From UBA10649 sp044233495 (GTDB lineage Bacteria > Actinomycetota > Actinomycetes > S36-B12): a stretch of DNA of 23,142 nucleotides. This document shows positions 14,640 to 21,280 of the stretch, in pieces; position 1 is the first letter of the stretch, and every line of letters starts with the position of its first letter. The notes beneath the pieces are model-generated. The model searched no databases and was not told the origin of the DNA. It saw only the letters and a program-made list of their open reading frames with translations. The position numbers and the translations under genes are program-made. The stretch is taken from assembly GCA_044233495.1 (NCBI GenBank), contig JBIIJX010000016.1, forward strand, positions 1 through 23,142. Reading direction: 5' to 3'.

Positions 14640-15824
14640 TCAGGCCGGGATGGGCTCGAGTCGGGACGACAACTGCGCCGCCAACTGTGCGTACCGGTGG
14701 CCGACGGAGGGCCAACTGTGCAGGGGTGCCAGCCGCTGGGCCTCCGAGGTCAGGCGGGCGAGCAGTCCCGGATCTCTGGTCACGGCTCGGATCGCCTCGA
14801 CCAGACCGTCGTGGTCCCCGTGGTCGACGAGGATCCCGCCACCGTCAGCCAGCAGTTCGCGCGCATGGGGGAAGGCCGTGGAGATCACCGGTCGGCCCGC
14901 GGCGATGCTGTCGACCAGCACACCCGAGACGATCTGGTCGGTCGATGTGTAGGGCAGCACGACGACGGAGCTCGAGGCGATGTAGTGGGCCAGGTGCTCG
15001 GGCCCGCGGTACGACTGGTCGAAGTGGACGCGGCGGAGCACACCCCGGTCGCGTGCTCGGCGGACGAGTGAGCCGCGGTAGCTCTCACCCTGCAGACGCG
15101 CCACCTTGGGGTGAGTGCGGCCGGCGATCGTGTAGTCGACCGGGTGACCGTCTGTCTCCAGATCGCCCACGGCGTCGATCACCGACTCCAGGCCCTTGCC
15201 GGGCCCGATGAGTCCCCACGAGAGCAACTGGGGTCGGGGTGCGGTGGGCATCAGCCGGGATCCCCGGAAGCGGTCGACCACGATCGCGCCGTGCGGGATG
15301 ACGACGACGGAGTGGGGATCGACTAGGTAGCCGTCGACGAGGCGATCACGGGAACTCGCGGTGAGCACGACGAGCTGTGAGGACAGGCGCCCCAGCTCTT
15401 CGAGGATGCGCCGCTGGTTCGGAGTCGGGGCAGTCGGCACCGTGTGCAGCACGGTGATCAGCGGAACGTCTGTCAGGCGGAGGACGTCGAGCACCTCTTC
15501 GCCGTCACGCCCCCCGTAGATGCCGTATTCATGCTGCACGATGGCGACGTCGGCGTCCGACAGCACATGCGCCGCTCGGCGCACGCTCGGCAGGGAGCCT
15601 GCGAGCAGGTGGCCGGCGGTGCGGTGTCCTCCATCGGACTCCAGCGTGCCGTCATCGACGCGTACGAACCGCACGCGGTGCCCGAGGTCGACCATCGCAC
15701 GCTCGAGCGCGGATGCGAAGGTGGCGAGCCCGCACGCGGTGGGCGGGTAGGTGCTCATCATGGAGACCGTCAGGGGGCCTCCGGGAAAACCGTGGAATCC
15801 GTCGAACATGTCCATGACGATCAC
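14640..15824 (-). CDS. GT4-family glycosyltransferase
   Basis: This 394-residue GT-B fold glycosyltransferase has the N-terminal glycine-rich loop MMSTYPPTACGLATFASAL, of the STYPPxxCGIATF kind. Its middle strand is VVVIPHGAIV, and LLSWGLIGPGKGLESVIDA opens the donor-binding half. The GT4 donor-site block is present as VVVLPYTSTDQIVSGVLVDSIAAGRPVIST. It is cytosolic or peripheral to the membrane and retains sugar configuration if it follows the family rule. The GTG start overlaps the hsp20 stop as GTGA, a strong sign of translational coupling. ATG codons at positions 4 and 6 are alternatives. The acceptor and sugar are unknown; the GH130 partner points to mannose. Confidence 0.9.
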   Translation of the reverse strand: MIVMDMFDGFHGFPGGPLTVSMMSTYPPTACGLATFASALERAMVDLGHRVRFVRVDDGTLESDGGHRTAGHLLAGSLPSVRRAAHVLSDADVAIVQHEYGIYGGRDGEEVLDVLRLTDVPLITVLHTVPTAPTPNQRRILEELGRLSSQLVVLTASSRDRLVDGYLVDPHSVVVIPHGAIVVDRFRGSRLMPTAPRPQLLSWGLIGPGKGLESVIDAVGDLETDGHPVDYTIAGRTHPKVARLQGESYRGSLVRRARDRGVLRRVHFDQSYRGPEHLAHYIASSSVVVLPYTSTDQIVSGVLVDSIAAGRPVISTAFPHARELLADGGGILVDHGDHDGLVEAIRAVTRDPGLLARLTSEAQRLAPLHSWPSVGHRYAQLAAQLSSRLEPIPA

Positions 15825-16267
15825 TGGTTCCGGGAGATCGGGACGGCATGGCGCTCGGTTGCCTGCACCGGCATATGGACTGTCACCTCGAGGATGCCGT
15901 CCTCGTAGGTCGCACTGATGGCATCGTCGTCGACGCCGGGAGGCAGCAGGATGCTTCGGTGAAAGCGTCCGTAGTTGAACTCCGTCCGCCGTTCCTCCTC
16001 CGTCAGCTGCTCACGGGTCGCGTCGATGGTGAGCACTCCGTCGCCGACGGTGACATCGACGTCCTTGTCGATGTCCACACCTGGCAGCTCCGCACGCAGG
16101 ACGAAGTCGCCATTGCGGGAGAACTCCTCGACTCGGATGCCGTGCGTGGAGCGAAGGGCGAGGTCGACCTCCGCCGGCCACAGGGAGTCGAGCCAGGACA
16201 TCAGGTAGGGCAGGGGGGCGCGAGTACTGGAGACGATGCTCGATCGGGTCGGGGTCATCGCGGTCAT
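15821..16267 (-). CDS. Small heat shock protein, Hsp20/alpha-crystallin family
   Basis: This 148-residue cytosolic chaperone holds unfolding proteins in oligomers. The alpha-crystallin domain covers about 45-135: FVLRAELPGVDIDKDVDVTV, then GVLTIDATREQ, then FNYGRFHRSILLPPGVDDDAISATYEDGILEVTV. The C-terminal tail has VPIS, which serves as the I/V-x-I/V-like anchor. The ATG has a strong GAGGAGG site with a 5-nt spacer. It is the first gene of the coupled operon with GT4, the barrel protein and GH130, an unusual partnership that suggests the glycan genes are stress-induced. No CIRCE or HAIR operator is visible upstream; instead a 9-bp direct repeat lies just before the ribosome site. Confidence 0.95.
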   Translation of the reverse strand: MTAMTPTRSSIVSSTRAPLPYLMSWLDSLWPAEVDLALRSTHGIRVEEFSRNGDFVLRAELPGVDIDKDVDVTVGDGVLTIDATREQLTEEERRTEFNYGRFHRSILLPPGVDDDAISATYEDGILEVTVHMPVQATERHAVPISRNQ

Positions 16268-16276
16268 GTATTCCTC

Positions 16277-16299
16277 CTCAGGTGGTTTGGCTCAGGTGG
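16277..16299. repeat. 9-bp direct repeat in the hsp20 leader
   Basis: CTCAGGTGG occurs at 16277-16285 and 16291-16299 (CCACCTGAG on the coding strand), with a 14-bp period. The copy nearer the gene touches the ribosome binding site. It could be an operator or RNA element for the operon. Confidence 0.5.
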
Positions 16300-16332
16300 G
16301 GTCTTCATTCCAGTGGGTCGGCACCGGTGCTT

Positions 16333-17316
16333 TCAATCGGATGACCGGGCATGTACGTGCAGTGCACGTTCATTGAGCGAGTCACTCGCAGCAGTTGTCG
16401 GGGGAGCGATGCGGATTCCGTCGCCATGGCCACGCTTGGCGGCGTACATGGCGGAGTCGGCATCTCGGACAAGATCGCTGATCCTGGCCTCAGGATCGAT
16501 GATGGCGATCCCGATGCTGATCGAGGGCCGCACTCTGTGGCCGTCGATGGACACGGTCTCTCCCACTGACCCTCGGATCTTCTCCGCTGCGGCTGCAGCA
16601 TCCGCCAGTCCGCTGATTCCCGTCAGCAGGACGAGAAATTCGTCACCGCCGACACGTGCAGCCAGGTCACCGGATCGCACGCTCGTCTGGATCCGGTGCG
16701 CCACGAGCCGGATCAGTTCGTCGCCCGCCTCGTGGCCGAAGGTGTCGTTGATCGGCTTGAGCTGGTCGATGTCGCAGAACAGCACCGCCATGCCCTCTCC
16801 CGATCGGGGCGGATGACTCCTCGCGGCCTCGAGCCGGTACATGATCTCCGCGCGGTTGAGCAGGCCGGTGAGGGGATCGAGCTTCGCGCGGCGCTCCAGC
16901 TCCTGCTCGGCCTTGACGATGCTGTCGATGGGCCTCAGGGTCTCGATGACGCCGTCGCGGTGTCCGTCACCGTCGATGTAGCAGTGTGCATGTCCCTCGA
17001 CCCAGTGATAGCGGCCATCGGGTGACTTCACGCGGAAGCGATGCAGGGTCGTTCCGTCACCGTCCAGTTGCTTCCACGTGGACGCCACCTCGTCGCGATC
17101 GTCCGGGTGAGTGAACGCGGTGTATGGCGTGCCCATCCAGGTGTCAGGCGGCCACCCGAGCGCGGAGTCGAGGGCGGGCGAAGCCCACATCACCAGGCCG
17201 TCACGCACCCACACCACGGCATCGGGGATGCTCTCAGCAAGGCTGCGAAACCAGTGATCGGGCGGCATCGCGGGCGCTGTTGGGGGACCGCTTGCGTCGC
17301 CGTGGAGCTGCGTCAC
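16333..17316 (-). CDS. PAS-GGDEF diguanylate cyclase
   Basis: This 327-residue cytosolic enzyme makes cyclic di-GMP from GTP. A PAS domain lies at about 21-130 (WFRSLAESIPDAVVWV, then GRYHWVEGHAHCYIDGDGHRDGVIETLRPI). A short coiled linker leads to the GGDEF domain from LDPLTGLLNRAEI (147-159). The active site is VGGDEFLVLL with GGDEF at 223-227. The product-inhibition site RSGD (214-217) sits exactly five residues before it, so the enzyme should be active and feedback controlled. There is no transmembrane segment. GTG 17316 is chosen because AGGGGGAA precedes it; ATG 17337 is an alternative that adds seven residues. It lies 65 nt upstream of hsp20 on the same strand. Confidence 0.92.
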   Translation of the reverse strand: MTQLHGDASGPPTAPAMPPDHWFRSLAESIPDAVVWVRDGLVMWASPALDSALGWPPDTWMGTPYTAFTHPDDRDEVASTWKQLDGDGTTLHRFRVKSPDGRYHWVEGHAHCYIDGDGHRDGVIETLRPIDSIVKAEQELERRAKLDPLTGLLNRAEIMYRLEAARSHPPRSGEGMAVLFCDIDQLKPINDTFGHEAGDELIRLVAHRIQTSVRSGDLAARVGGDEFLVLLTGISGLADAAAAAEKIRGSVGETVSIDGHRVRPSISIGIAIIDPEARISDLVRDADSAMYAAKRGHGDGIRIAPPTTAASDSLNERALHVHARSSD

Positions 17317-17525
17317 CCTGGGTTCCCCCTGCCTCATTGATGCTGGAGCAGAAGACTCGCGGGTTGCGCGAGGTGATGAACACACCACTGGGCAGCATGG
17401 CCGTCCAATAGACGGTCAGTGGATGGCGCGTTCAGCCCGCTGAAGGACGGCGATGAGGGGGATGACTGATGGCGCTCGCCAGGGCGAGGGCGCGCTGGCG
17501 ACGCCTCCGCGACTGCGTCTGTGCG

Positions 17526-17759
17526 TCACCTCTCCGCGTCGAAGTCGCGGATGACGAAGTACCACGTGTAGTAGACCGCGAGTGCGGGGCCGAGGACCAG
17601 GATGAAGTACGGGATGACGCCCCCGACTCCCGACCTGATGTAGCTGAGGCCCTGCCAGGCCAGCGCCAGGCCGAGAACGATCAACAGACCGCTGAGCACG
17701 AAGTTCTGGGGTCGGCGGGCCGACCAAGGACGCATACTCGCCTGCTGCTCACCGGTCAT
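17526..17759 (-). CDS. Small membrane protein with two transmembrane helices, function unknown
   Basis: No family is recognised for this 77-residue protein. Two hydrophobic helices are visible at about 20-40 and 48-68, separated by a short loop (IRSGVGGV). A positively charged N-terminal segment (RPWSARR) and the end RDFDAER suggest both ends are cytoplasmic. The frame is open to an ATG at 17804, but ATG 17759 is preferred because AGGAG lies 6 nt before it. It is divergent from the secreted protein gene across 107 nt containing an inverted repeat. It lies 209 nt upstream of the GGDEF gene on the same strand, and nothing convincing was seen in that gap. Confidence 0.75.
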   Translation of the reverse strand: MTGEQQASMRPWSARRPQNFVLSGLLIVLGLALAWQGLSYIRSGVGGVIPYFILVLGPALAVYYTWYFVIRDFDAER

Positions 17760-17780
17760 GTCTGCTCCTCTGTCTCGGTA

Positions 17781-17819
17781 CCATCGCTCCACGTACTGTG
17801 GCACAGGTGCCAGCGATGG
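17781..17819. repeat. Nested inverted repeat in divergent promoter region
   Basis: CCATCGCT (17781-17788) and AGCGATGG (17812-17819) are perfect 8-bp arms around a 23-nt centre. The centre itself holds CCAC-N5-GTGG (17789-17801). The position between two divergent genes suits an operator for both. Confidence 0.5.
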
Positions 17820-17866
17820 GGCAGCAGCCGGAGGGTTGACGCTGGCGGTGCGCGAAAGGACGCCCA

Positions 17867-18748
17867 GTGATGTGGATGCTGCTCGGACGCTTGCTGGTTA
17901 TCGCCGCTGCGCTGCTGGCTCCCTCGATCTCCATGCTCACACCGCCTGACGCCCGGGCCGAAACCCCGAATACGATCTCCGCGTTCGTGCAGCCCATGGC
18001 GGCCTGCCAGGCCGGTCGGATGAACATCCAGTGGTGCGGGGGACTCTTGGGGGCACCGGCGCCCATCTCCCCTGATTCGGCGACCAACACGCCTCTGTGG
18101 GCGGGCACGGGTTACGCGCTGTGCTGGATCACCGCGGCGGGTGCCACACTCCCGGCGGGTGCCTCGTGCTCCGAGTTCGGCACGGCGATCGCTACCGGCA
18201 GCAACTTCTCCTACCCTGCGACAGCCACCTTCCCCGTCACGTTCGATGGGTCCGGCGGATCCGGATGCGAGGGGCACCCGAACGACAGCCAGAACAGCTT
18301 CTTCTTCCTTGTCGATGCGCCAGGCACGTGTGTCATCACTGTGTCGACTCCGGCGGCTGCGGGATTCACGCCCATGACCGCCGTGTTCACCCTGACCGTG
18401 GAAGAGGCCCCGGTACCGACGCTGCTGGGCCCTGTCACCGCTGCCTCTGGCACGCACCGGACAGGGACCTCTGCACCGCTGCAGACGGTGACGTGCACGT
18501 ACCTGAACCAGTTCTCGACGTACTCGACGTGTCCGGGCGTCATCCTGAATTGGGCGGTGACCTCGGGATCCCGCGTCTGCTCCATAGTGGTCAACACCAG
18601 TTCCAAATCCAGGTATCTCGACAGCGTGAGCATCTCCTTCCGCCGACCTGGTCGCTGCACCGTGCAGGCCACCTATCCCGAGGTCCCAGGGAAGTCAGCG
18701 GCATACACCACCACGACGTACTCCTACCAAGTCAAGCGGAGGATGTGA
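17867..18748 (+). CDS. Secreted cysteine-rich protein with two Ig-like beta repeats, function unknown
   Basis: This 293-residue protein has a signal peptide (residues 1-31, cleavage after DARA). The mature part holds ten cysteines, an even number, and is mostly beta. Two segments end alike: APGTCVITVSTPAA followed by FTPMTAVFTLTVEE, and RPGRCTVQATYPEV followed by AAYTTTTYSYQVK. Each resembles the last strands of a bacterial Ig-like or cadherin-like sandwich with PGxCxVxA. The mature protein is probably stabilised by disulfides at the cell surface or released. No enzyme motif or cell-wall anchor is visible. The GTG at 17867 (AAAGGA 6 nt before) and the ATG at 17870 are both possible starts. 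Confidence 0.78.
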   Translation: MMWMLLGRLLVIAAALLAPSISMLTPPDARAETPNTISAFVQPMAACQAGRMNIQWCGGLLGAPAPISPDSATNTPLWAGTGYALCWITAAGATLPAGASCSEFGTAIATGSNFSYPATATFPVTFDGSGGSGCEGHPNDSQNSFFFLVDAPGTCVITVSTPAAAGFTPMTAVFTLTVEEAPVPTLLGPVTAASGTHRTGTSAPLQTVTCTYLNQFSTYSTCPGVILNWAVTSGSRVCSIVVNTSSKSRYLDSVSISFRRPGRCTVQATYPEVPGKSAAYTTTTYSYQVKRRM

Positions 18749-18763
18749 GCGGGCCCGGCTCAC
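18745..18763 (+). terminator. Weak hairpin overlapping the stop of the secreted protein gene
   Basis: GTGAGC (18745-18750) and GCTCAC (18758-18763) form a 6-bp stem with a 7-nt GC-rich loop overlapping the stop codon. There is no T-tract. It is a possible weak terminator before the next leaderless gene. Confidence 0.35.
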
Positions 18764-18813
18764 GGAGTCGGGCGATCGCGGGATTCCGCTGCGCGTGCGA
18801 GCGGTACCTCGGC

Positions 18814-18819
18814 TAGCGT
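18814..18819 (+). promoter_or_regulatory. Candidate -10 box for leaderless lipoprotein gene
   Basis: TAGCGT lies 6 nt upstream of the ATG at 18826. Hexamer, following C and spacing are the same as before the VOC gene at 8526. Confidence 0.65.
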
Positions 18820-18825
18820 CACGTC

Positions 18826-19413
18826 ATGCCTGACCGCCACCGTCTCAGTCGCACGGCGCCCGCGATCGCGCTCGTTGTCATGCTGCTCCCCGTCATGTCG
18901 GCGTGCGGAAGTGCGGACACTGAGCCGACTGCTGGAGCGGTGGCATCGCCAGAGGTGTCCGAGAGTCCTGCCACGGTTGCTCCGACTCCGACTCCGACTC
19001 CGGAGCAGCCGTTGCCCTCCGCCTCATCGTCGTCGCCTGCTGAGGCCCAACCCTCTCCCGGGGACTGTTCGCGTGATGTGCGGTCCGGTGTCGAGCAGAC
19101 GATCCGCGCCCAGCAGCAGGCCTTCGCTGCGTTGAACTTCAACGGTGCCCGGCAATTTGCGACGGAGGCTTTCCGTGCGACTGTGGAACCGAATCAGTTT
19201 CGCGAGATCATCGAGGATCAGTACGCCTTCCTGCTGACGGATCCGAAGGTGGAGTTCGTCGCCTGCGTGAGCGTCGGCGACATGGCGGAGACCCTCGTGC
19301 GGGTCGAATCCGAACCGCGCTCGACCCTGCGGTACCGATTGCTGCTCGAGGACGTCGGCTGGCGCATCGACGGGGCTGTCATCGTGCAGACTCAGGACGG
19401 CATCGCCGCGTAG
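18826..19413 (+). CDS. Lipoprotein with DUF4864-like (NTF2-type) domain
   Basis: This 195-residue exported protein has a lipoprotein signal ending VMSAC (Cys27) and a long Ser/Pro/Thr-rich spacer including PTPTPTP (about 50-78). A C-terminal domain of about 115 residues follows. It begins VEQTIRAQQQAFAALNFNGARQFATEAFR, continues with FREIIEDQYAFLL, and ends with RYRLLLEDVGWRIDGAVIV. This helix-then-sheet order resembles DUF4864 and other NTF2-like folds, which often bind small ligands or partners. The family call is by pattern only. Two cysteines in the domain may pair. The gene is leaderless and ends 14 nt from the convergent transporter gene. Confidence 0.78.
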   Translation: MPDRHRLSRTAPAIALVVMLLPVMSACGSADTEPTAGAVASPEVSESPATVAPTPTPTPEQPLPSASSSSPAEAQPSPGDCSRDVRSGVEQTIRAQQQAFAALNFNGARQFATEAFRATVEPNQFREIIEDQYAFLLTDPKVEFVACVSVGDMAETLVRVESEPRSTLRYRLLLEDVGWRIDGAVIVQTQDGIAA

Positions 19414-19427
19414 GCGTCCGTCGGCAC

Positions 19428-20816
19428 TCAGACAGTAGACAGCACCGTGGGCCGCGCCGTCCGACGCAGGATGGCATAGAGCACGGCACCGAACACGACA
19501 CCGGCGATGTAGGCGCCGTCGCCACCGTCGAGGAAGTCTCGCGACACCCATCCCAGCCACCCCAGCGGGATGGGGTCATCGGCGGCCAGCTGGTTGCCGA
19601 GCGGTGTTGACGTGAACGGCAGCAGCAGGATGAAGCCGAGGATGAATGCGAACGCTGCCTGGCGCGCGGCTCCGGCGGCGATGTGCCATGGTCTCGGCTC
19701 GTGCCTTCTCATGTACAGCTCGACGATGGCGACACCGAACCACGGTGCGGTGTAGTAGCCGGCGAACAGCACGATGTCCGATGTCAGCTGACCGAGCTGC
19801 GTGTTGCGGCTGATGAGGGCAAGTGCCAGGCCGCACACCGTCACCATCAGAGAGCATGCGATGCGTGGGAAGGGGACGCCCATCTGCCGGAGGCTGAGTC
19901 CGGCGCTGAAGTCATTGAACGCATTCGCGGTGGCGAGAGAGGTGCCCAGTGCGACGAGTGCGATCGCGGCGGCGACACCACCTCCGAGCAACTGGTCGAT
20001 CCGGCCCATCGGATCGTTGAGGGCGGCATCGTCGGCGACGTACGCGCCGATACCGCCGAGCACCAGCAAGGGCACCGTCATGCCGATGAATACCCACGCG
20101 AAGACCCTGCGGGGAGATGTCCGCGCGGGAAGCACGCGAGACAGGTCGCATGCCTGCACCGTCCATGAGATGGATCCGCTGAGCCCCAGTCCTATGGCGA
20201 GCAGGAATAGCCCGACGGGAAATGCCGCCTGACCCGGTGGAGCTGGAGCCGGAGGTACGTCGCGGGCTGCGACGATGAGCCAGATGCTGACGACCAGCAT
20301 GACGCCGCTGATGACCATGCCGAGAATGCGCATGAGTCTCACGCCGAAGATCACGACGGTGACCTCGATCGCGACGACGGCACCAAGGGCGATGAGGAAG
20401 GAGATGCCGAGTGAGCTTGCGAGGGCGTCCACTCCGAACAGGTCGTTGAGCGCGTTGTATGCGATGAGGCTTGCGACGAGGAACACCTGCGGGACGACGT
20501 TCAGCGCTCCGAAGGCCAGTCGTCCGATCGGCATCTGCGCCATGCCGGTGCGAGGCCCCCAGATCGAGATCAGTGCGACGCACAGCGTCCCGATCACGAT
20601 GCCGCAGGCCAGGCCGGCGAACCCGATGGCGAAGCCGGGTCCGGCGGAGCCGCCCGATGCGACCATGCCGGTGATGATCGTGCCCGGTGCCAGGAGCACA
20701 CCGGCCCAGGCGGCGGCAAGGGTGTAGGGACTGCCGCTGCGCTGATCCTCCGGGAGGCGAGCGTCCTCGCCGCCCGCTGGAGCTGCGGCCGCGGCCGTGG
20801 GGGCGTCCGCCGTCAC
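19428..20816 (-). CDS. NCS1-family nucleobase:cation symporter (cytosine/purine permease type)
   Basis: This 462-residue integral membrane protein has about twelve hydrophobic helices after a 30-residue Ala/Pro-rich N-terminus. NCS1 marks are AAAWAGVLLAPGTIITG in helix 1 and SISWTVQACDLSRVLPARTSPRRVFAWVFIGMTVPLLVLGGIGAYVA in the middle. Further on are GTSLATANAFNDFSAGLSLRQMG and the helix 10 region VLFAGYYTAPWFGVAIVELYMRR. It probably imports cytosine, purines, allantoin or a related compound with H+ or Na+. The substrate is not determinable. The GTG start is leaderless (TATGCT 6 nt upstream). The uridine phosphorylase in this window would fit a salvage role, but the genes are about 10 kb apart. 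Confidence 0.92.
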   Translation of the reverse strand: MTADAPTAAAAAPAGGEDARLPEDQRSGSPYTLAAAWAGVLLAPGTIITGMVASGGSAGPGFAIGFAGLACGIVIGTLCVALISIWGPRTGMAQMPIGRLAFGALNVVPQVFLVASLIAYNALNDLFGVDALASSLGISFLIALGAVVAIEVTVVIFGVRLMRILGMVISGVMLVVSIWLIVAARDVPPAPAPPGQAAFPVGLFLLAIGLGLSGSISWTVQACDLSRVLPARTSPRRVFAWVFIGMTVPLLVLGGIGAYVADDAALNDPMGRIDQLLGGGVAAAIALVALGTSLATANAFNDFSAGLSLRQMGVPFPRIACSLMVTVCGLALALISRNTQLGQLTSDIVLFAGYYTAPWFGVAIVELYMRRHEPRPWHIAAGAARQAAFAFILGFILLLPFTSTPLGNQLAADDPIPLGWLGWVSRDFLDGGDGAYIAGVVFGAVLYAILRRTARPTVLSTV

Positions 20817-20822
20817 GCGCGC

Positions 20823-20828
20823 AGCATA
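20823..20828 (-). promoter_or_regulatory. Candidate -10 box for leaderless NCS1 transporter
   Basis: TATGCT on the minus strand, 6 nt before the GTG at 20816. No ribosome site is visible. Confidence 0.6.
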
Positions 20829-21169
20829 GGGGGAGCGATGCCGCGCGTGGTCGACCTTCGGGAGGCTCGACCGTCTGGAGTGGGGCGTCGATGACCTACT
20901 GACTGAAGTCGTGGATCAAGGGACAGGCAGTGTCGACGTTGCGAGGGAGCACCGGGTCCACGATCACGGGTCGAAGGTCCCGCGACGGGCGTTGCACAAG
21001 CGCGCATATCTGATGCGAAAGTGAACTACACGGATGTGATTTTCGCGTGCGTCGTGAGTGACGTGCTTGCTGTCACGCTCGTCCTGCAAGACAGGTCGAA
21101 ATTCCCGTGCGATTTTCCTAAACCATCTTGTGCATCGTCGCGAAGTGCAGTTAACTACGCGGGTACCAC
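20829..21169. other. Intergenic region between the NCS1 transporter and the sigma-28 gene
   Basis: No convincing gene was found. The right half has lower G+C than its surroundings. It holds GCGAAA (21015-21020) and TTTCGC (21040-21045) as a wide inverted repeat, a CCTG-N5-CAGG hairpin near 21083-21095, and the candidate sigma-28 promoter at 21118-21144. It is the longest non-coding stretch of the window and leads into the structured leader of the sigma gene. Confidence 0.6.
21118..21144 (+). promoter_or_regulatory. Weak candidate sigma-28-type promoter of the fliA-like gene
   Basis: CTAAA (21118-21122) is followed after 14 nt by GTCGCGAA (21137-21144), compared with the consensus TAAA-N15-GCCGATAA. 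The -35 matches well and the -10 matches at five of eight positions with a spacer one short. Autoregulation is possible but unproven. Confidence 0.3.
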
Positions 21170-21266
21170 CGGGTGGCGATGGATCGCCACCTGAAACACC
21201 AAGGGAGTCTCAGGAGACTCCCGGGCATGGATGCTCACCACCACGGGTCTGCCCATCCGGGCAGGC
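21170..21266 (+). promoter_or_regulatory. Structured leader of the sigma-28 gene: four consecutive tetraloop hairpins
   Basis: Four hairpins follow each other. H1 is 21170-21193: GGTGGCGA / TCGCCACC, extended by a G-U and a C-G pair, loop TGGA. H2 is 21203-21222: GGGAGTCT / AGACTCCC, loop CAGG followed by A. H3 is 21223-21236: five pairs including one G-U, loop TGGA. H4 is 21247-21266: GTCTGCCC / GGGCAGGC with one U-G, loop ATCC. The ribosome site AAGGAG begins at 21270, 3 nt after H4. GGA lies in the apical loops of H1 and H3 and at the loop edge of H2, as in CsrA/RsmA targets. The GGAU of H1 or H3 could pair with the AUCC loop of H4. Function is inferred. Confidence 0.6.
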
Positions 21267-21280
21267 GTCAAGGAGCAGAC

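Noticed and set aside
16268..16332. HAIR or CIRCE heat-shock operators before hsp20
   Set aside because: Neither CTTGAGT-N7-ACTCAAG nor TTAGCACTC-N9-GAGTGCTAA is present even approximately.
16377..16389. Palindrome GCGAGT-C-ACTCGC
   Set aside because: It lies inside the coding end of the GGDEF gene and is short enough to be chance.
21170..21266. c-di-GMP-I, SAM-IV or ydaO riboswitch
   Set aside because: The conserved core sequences of these classes, such as GCAAAG of GEMM-I, are absent.
21173..21280. Upstream extension of the sigma factor frame
   Set aside because: The region is a run of RNA hairpins and the Shine-Dalgarno site is at 21270-21275, so the start is 21281.
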